NCBI GenBank assembly: GCA_947441325.1
Contig: CANETR010000079.1
Location: 1 to 7,595, forward strand
Source: Saprospiraceae bacterium
GTDB lineage: Bacteria > Bacteroidota > Bacteroidia > Chitinophagales > Saprospiraceae
Length of the DNA stretch: 7,595 bases
Reading direction: 5' to 3'
The position numbers and the translations under genes are program-made. The notes under the pieces are model-generated. The model saw only the letters and a program-made list of their open reading frames with translations, made no database searches and was not told where the DNA came from. Shown piece by piece: positions 5,781 to 7,595 of the stretch. Within the stretch, counting starts at the first letter, position 1. The number at the start of each line of letters is the position of its first letter.

Positions 5781-6851
5781 ATGAAACATTTGCGACTGCT
5801 GCTTCTACCCCTTGGGATTCTGTACGCTACAGTTGTAGAAATCATTAAGTATCTGTACAAATCAGGGTATTTAAATTCCAAACGTTCGGAAAAAGCGGTC
5901 ATAGTAATCGGTAATTTATCACTGGGAGGCACGGGAAAAACGCCACATGCCGAATATGTAATCAACTATCTTTGGAAATTTCACAAAATCGCTGTTTTGA
6001 GCCGGGGATATGGCCGAAAAAGCAGGGGTTTCAGAGCTGTTTCTCCAAATGATGTTGCCGAAAATTCGGGTGATGAACCCTTGCAGATTGCTAAGAAATT
6101 TCCTGAGGTTCCCGTTTTTGTCTGCGAAAAAAGGTTGGAAGGAATTGAAAAAATTATAAAGTTAAAACCCGAGACTCAGTTACTGATATTGGACGACGCT
6201 ATGCAGCATTGGCCAATAAAGGCCGATTCCAATATCCTGCTTACGACCTGGCAGGAGCCATTTTTTGCAGATTTCCCATTGCCTGCCGGTAATTTACGGG
6301 AATTCAGAAATGGCTACAGAAGAGCAGACATCATCATAGTGAGCAAATGTCCAAAAGAAATCAGCGAAAAACAAAAAGAGGAATTTTTAGCCAGCCTCAA
6401 TGCCTTAGCTACTCAAAAGGTATTTTTTTCCTATTTTACTTATTCCGACCCCTACCTTTTCGAACATACTAATCAAACTTTAACCCTAGAGCAGCTCGAC
6501 AGTCGTAAAATTTTGCTCATCAGCGGAATCGCAAATCCCGAAGTGATGGAAGAGGAACTAATCAGACATGGAGCACATTTGTATAAGATAAGATATCGGG
6601 ATCATCACCGTTTCAGCAAAAAGGACCTGGAAAATATCATGCAAAAATGGTCTGAAATATCCGCAAAGTCTGAAAATTGTATTTTGATGACGACAGAAAA
6701 AGATGCTACACGACTCAAAGGTCTTATTGATGCTTCTATTCCGCTCTATGTGCTGCCTGTAAGAGTCGAAATTGCTTTTAATAAGGCACCCGAACTTCAA
6801 AGGGCGCTTGTCGAAGTAATGTACAAAAAAAAGGGTTACCCCGGCAGTTGA
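5781..6851 (+). CDS. lpxK: Tetraacyldisaccharide 4'-kinase, lipid A biosynthesis
   Basis: LpxK phosphorylates the 4' position of the tetraacyldisaccharide-1-phosphate precursor of lipid A at the inner face of the cytoplasmic membrane. The 356-residue length fits. A hydrophobic N-terminal segment (about 4-27) is the membrane anchor. The P-loop is GNLSLGGTGKT (44-54). LSRGYGRKSRGF (73-84) and GDEP (97-100) follow. The Walker B-like DDAMQH (138-143) is the family DDxxQH motif. PLPAGNLRE (167-175), DHHRF (274-278) and TTEKDATRL (304-312) complete the set. Asp98 of GDEP and a His of DHHRF are the likely catalytic pair described in the Aquifex enzyme. The 75-bp gap upstream has no TAnnTTTG promoter, so read-through from the rimK operon is plausible. 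A 20-codon open frame (5719-5781) ends in TAATG, overlapping this start by one base. Confidence 0.95.
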   Translation: MKHLRLLLLPLGILYATVVEIIKYLYKSGYLNSKRSEKAVIVIGNLSLGGTGKTPHAEYVINYLWKFHKIAVLSRGYGRKSRGFRAVSPNDVAENSGDEPLQIAKKFPEVPVFVCEKRLEGIEKIIKLKPETQLLILDDAMQHWPIKADSNILLTTWQEPFFADFPLPAGNLREFRNGYRRADIIIVSKCPKEISEKQKEEFLASLNALATQKVFFSYFTYSDPYLFEHTNQTLTLEQLDSRKILLISGIANPEVMEEELIRHGAHLYKIRYRDHHRFSKKDLENIMQKWSEISAKSENCILMTTEKDATRLKGLIDASIPLYVLPVRVEIAFNKAPELQRALVEVMYKKKGYPGS

Positions 6852-6884
6852 TTTGTTTCCAAAAAACTTCTCGGCACTGTTTCG

Positions 6885-6900
6885 AAATTATATATAATTT
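6885..6900. promoter_or_regulatory. 16-bp perfect AT-only palindrome upstream of the lipoprotein promoter
   Basis: AAATTATATATAATTT reads identically on both strands and stops exactly at its flanking bases (G on both sides). It lies 33 bp after the lpxK stop and touches the -33 region of the promoter for the next gene, where a repressor or activator dimer could bind. Because it contains only A and T, chance is a real alternative; no repressor is known. Confidence 0.3.
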
Positions 6901-6901
6901 G

Positions 6902-6932
6902 TTGTTTTGTGTTTTTGGTTTTTCTAACTTTG
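6902..6932 (+). promoter_or_regulatory. Bacteroidota-type promoter of the lipoprotein gene
   Basis: TAACTTTG at 6925-6932 matches the -7 consensus TAnnTTTG. A TTG at 6902-6904 (GTTG, 20-bp spacing) serves as the -33 element; an overlapping TTTG at 6898-6901 gives 23 bp. Transcription would start near 6939, leaving a leader of about 55 nt before the ATG at 6994. The best promoter match in the window. Confidence 0.6.
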
Positions 6933-6940
6933 TGACTTCT

Positions 6941-6962
6941 AACTGTTTTTAACAGTTTTTTT
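6941..6962 (+). terminator. Hairpin with T-tract between lpxK and the lipoprotein gene
   Basis: AACTGTT (6941-6947) and AACAGTT (6951-6957) form a perfect 7-bp stem with a TTT loop. The T-run from 6956 to 6962 follows directly. In form it is an intrinsic terminator, which would end transcripts reading on from lpxK, but with only two G-C pairs the stem is weak. It lies just downstream of the predicted transcription start of the next gene, so it could instead be a 5'-end stabilising hairpin or a leaky attenuator for that gene. Confidence 0.5.
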
Positions 6963-6993
6963 AATATCCCTAATTTTAAAAAATTCAAAAAAA

Positions 6994-7595
6994 ATGAAAA
7001 AAGCCAATCTTTTCACGCTTATTGCAATCCTTTTTCTGGCAGCATCTTGCCAAAAAACAGTCGATGGTGAGCTAAAAAATTTCGATGCCAATATTCAAAA
7101 GTTAAATGAAGTAGCAATCAAATACCCCAATTTCAAAGCAGCTTGCGAATCCATCAAAAAAGATGCAACTGACCAAATGGAGGCGGCAAAAAAGCTAGGC
7201 GAGGAAACATCAAAGATCGAAGGTATGAGCGCCGCCAATAAAATTGCTTCTGAGCCATGGATAAGAGACCTATCAAATTTGGACAGCAAAATTAATGCAA
7301 TTCGCGATATGATTACTAAGGCAGCTCAAAGCGCAAAAGATAAAAATGATAGCGATGCTGCTTGGATGGCAAGCCGTCAGGGAGAAGATGCCATAAGAGA
7401 AGCAAAAATTAAATTGGAAACAGCCATGATTTACAATAAGTCAGATGCTGCTGTAATCGTAGATTCTGTTCTACGCAACTTAACTGACGCCGAAAAAAGA
7501 TTGGCCGGCGTAGTAAAAACTGCTCAGGATAAAGTTGCAGCCGAAAAAAAGGCAGCTACCGATGCCAAAGATGCCGAAAATCAGAAACAAGCGGA
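6994..7595 (+). CDS. Helical Ala/Lys-rich lipoprotein (3' end outside window)
   Basis: I translated this by hand: ATG at 6994, then 200 complete codons with no stop before the window ends. Residues 1-19 form a lipoprotein signal (MKK, hydrophobic core 6-17, lipobox AASC), with acylation expected at Cys19. The mature part starts CQKTVDGEL and is almost entirely predicted helix. It is rich in Ala, Lys, Asp and Glu, with one other Cys (position 51) and few aromatics (Tyr44, Trp89, Trp124, Tyr147). From about residue 150 it becomes strongly coiled-coil-like, with many KxAAEKKAATDAK-type repeats of small and charged residues. I do not recognise the family. Similar short helical lipoproteins are often outer-membrane partners of envelope machines or precede an OmpA-like domain, but no such domain is visible in this part. 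The start is preceded by an A-rich leader and a good promoter. Confidence 0.8.
   Translation, partial: MKKANLFTLIAILFLAASCQKTVDGELKNFDANIQKLNEVAIKYPNFKAACESIKKDATDQMEAAKKLGEETSKIEGMSAANKIASEPWIRDLSNLDSKINAIRDMITKAAQSAKDKNDSDAAWMASRQGEDAIREAKIKLETAMIYNKSDAAVIVDSVLRNLTDAEKRLAGVVKTAQDKVAAEKKAATDAKDAENQKQA

Overview
The window looks like chromosomal DNA of a Gram-negative member of the Bacteroidota. Three things point there. Gene starts are preceded by A-rich leaders rather than Shine-Dalgarno boxes. Three upstream regions carry the Bacteroidota -7 promoter element TAnnTTTG. There is an lpxK lipid A gene, and a lipoprotein in typical Bacteroidota style. I cannot name the order or genus. No tRNA, rRNA, CRISPR array, insertion sequence or phage gene is visible.

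Layout. (1) On the minus strand, 1-818 encodes the N-terminal part of an exported protein with two PDZ domains; its 3' end lies beyond the window. (2) From 914 to 2180 lie two methionine-salvage genes, mtnC (1051-1749) and, after a 438-bp non-coding spacer, mtnA (2188-3279). The DNA before mtnC and between the two genes consists of degenerate short repeats phased at 7-8 bp, in places organised as 7+7+8 = 22 bp units. (3) From 3388 to 5705 is a tight three-gene operon: a retropepsin-like peptidase (the family called 'ATP-dependent zinc protease', RimB-like), the ATP-grasp glutamate ligase RimK, and an AstE/aspartoacylase-type zinc hydrolase. (4) lpxK (5781-6851) follows on the same strand after 75 bp. 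(5) A regulatory-looking gap (6852-6993) holds a 16-bp palindrome, a promoter and a hairpin with a T-tract. It leads to a helical Ala/Lys-rich lipoprotein that runs off the right edge.

How the genes work together. MtnA and MtnC act at non-consecutive steps of methylthioadenosine recycling; MtnB and MtnD are not in the window. RimK adds glutamate residues to a protein or peptide C-terminus (ribosomal protein S6 in E. coli). The flanking peptidase and zinc hydrolase look like trimming or removal enzymes, so the operon reads as a writer/eraser system for amide-linked tails. LpxK phosphorylates the lipid A precursor and is probably read through from, or coupled to, the operon upstream.

The two most unusual things are the heptad-phased repeat DNA around mtnC, which appears to run into its first codons, and the compact RimK module with a 71-bp gene overlap.
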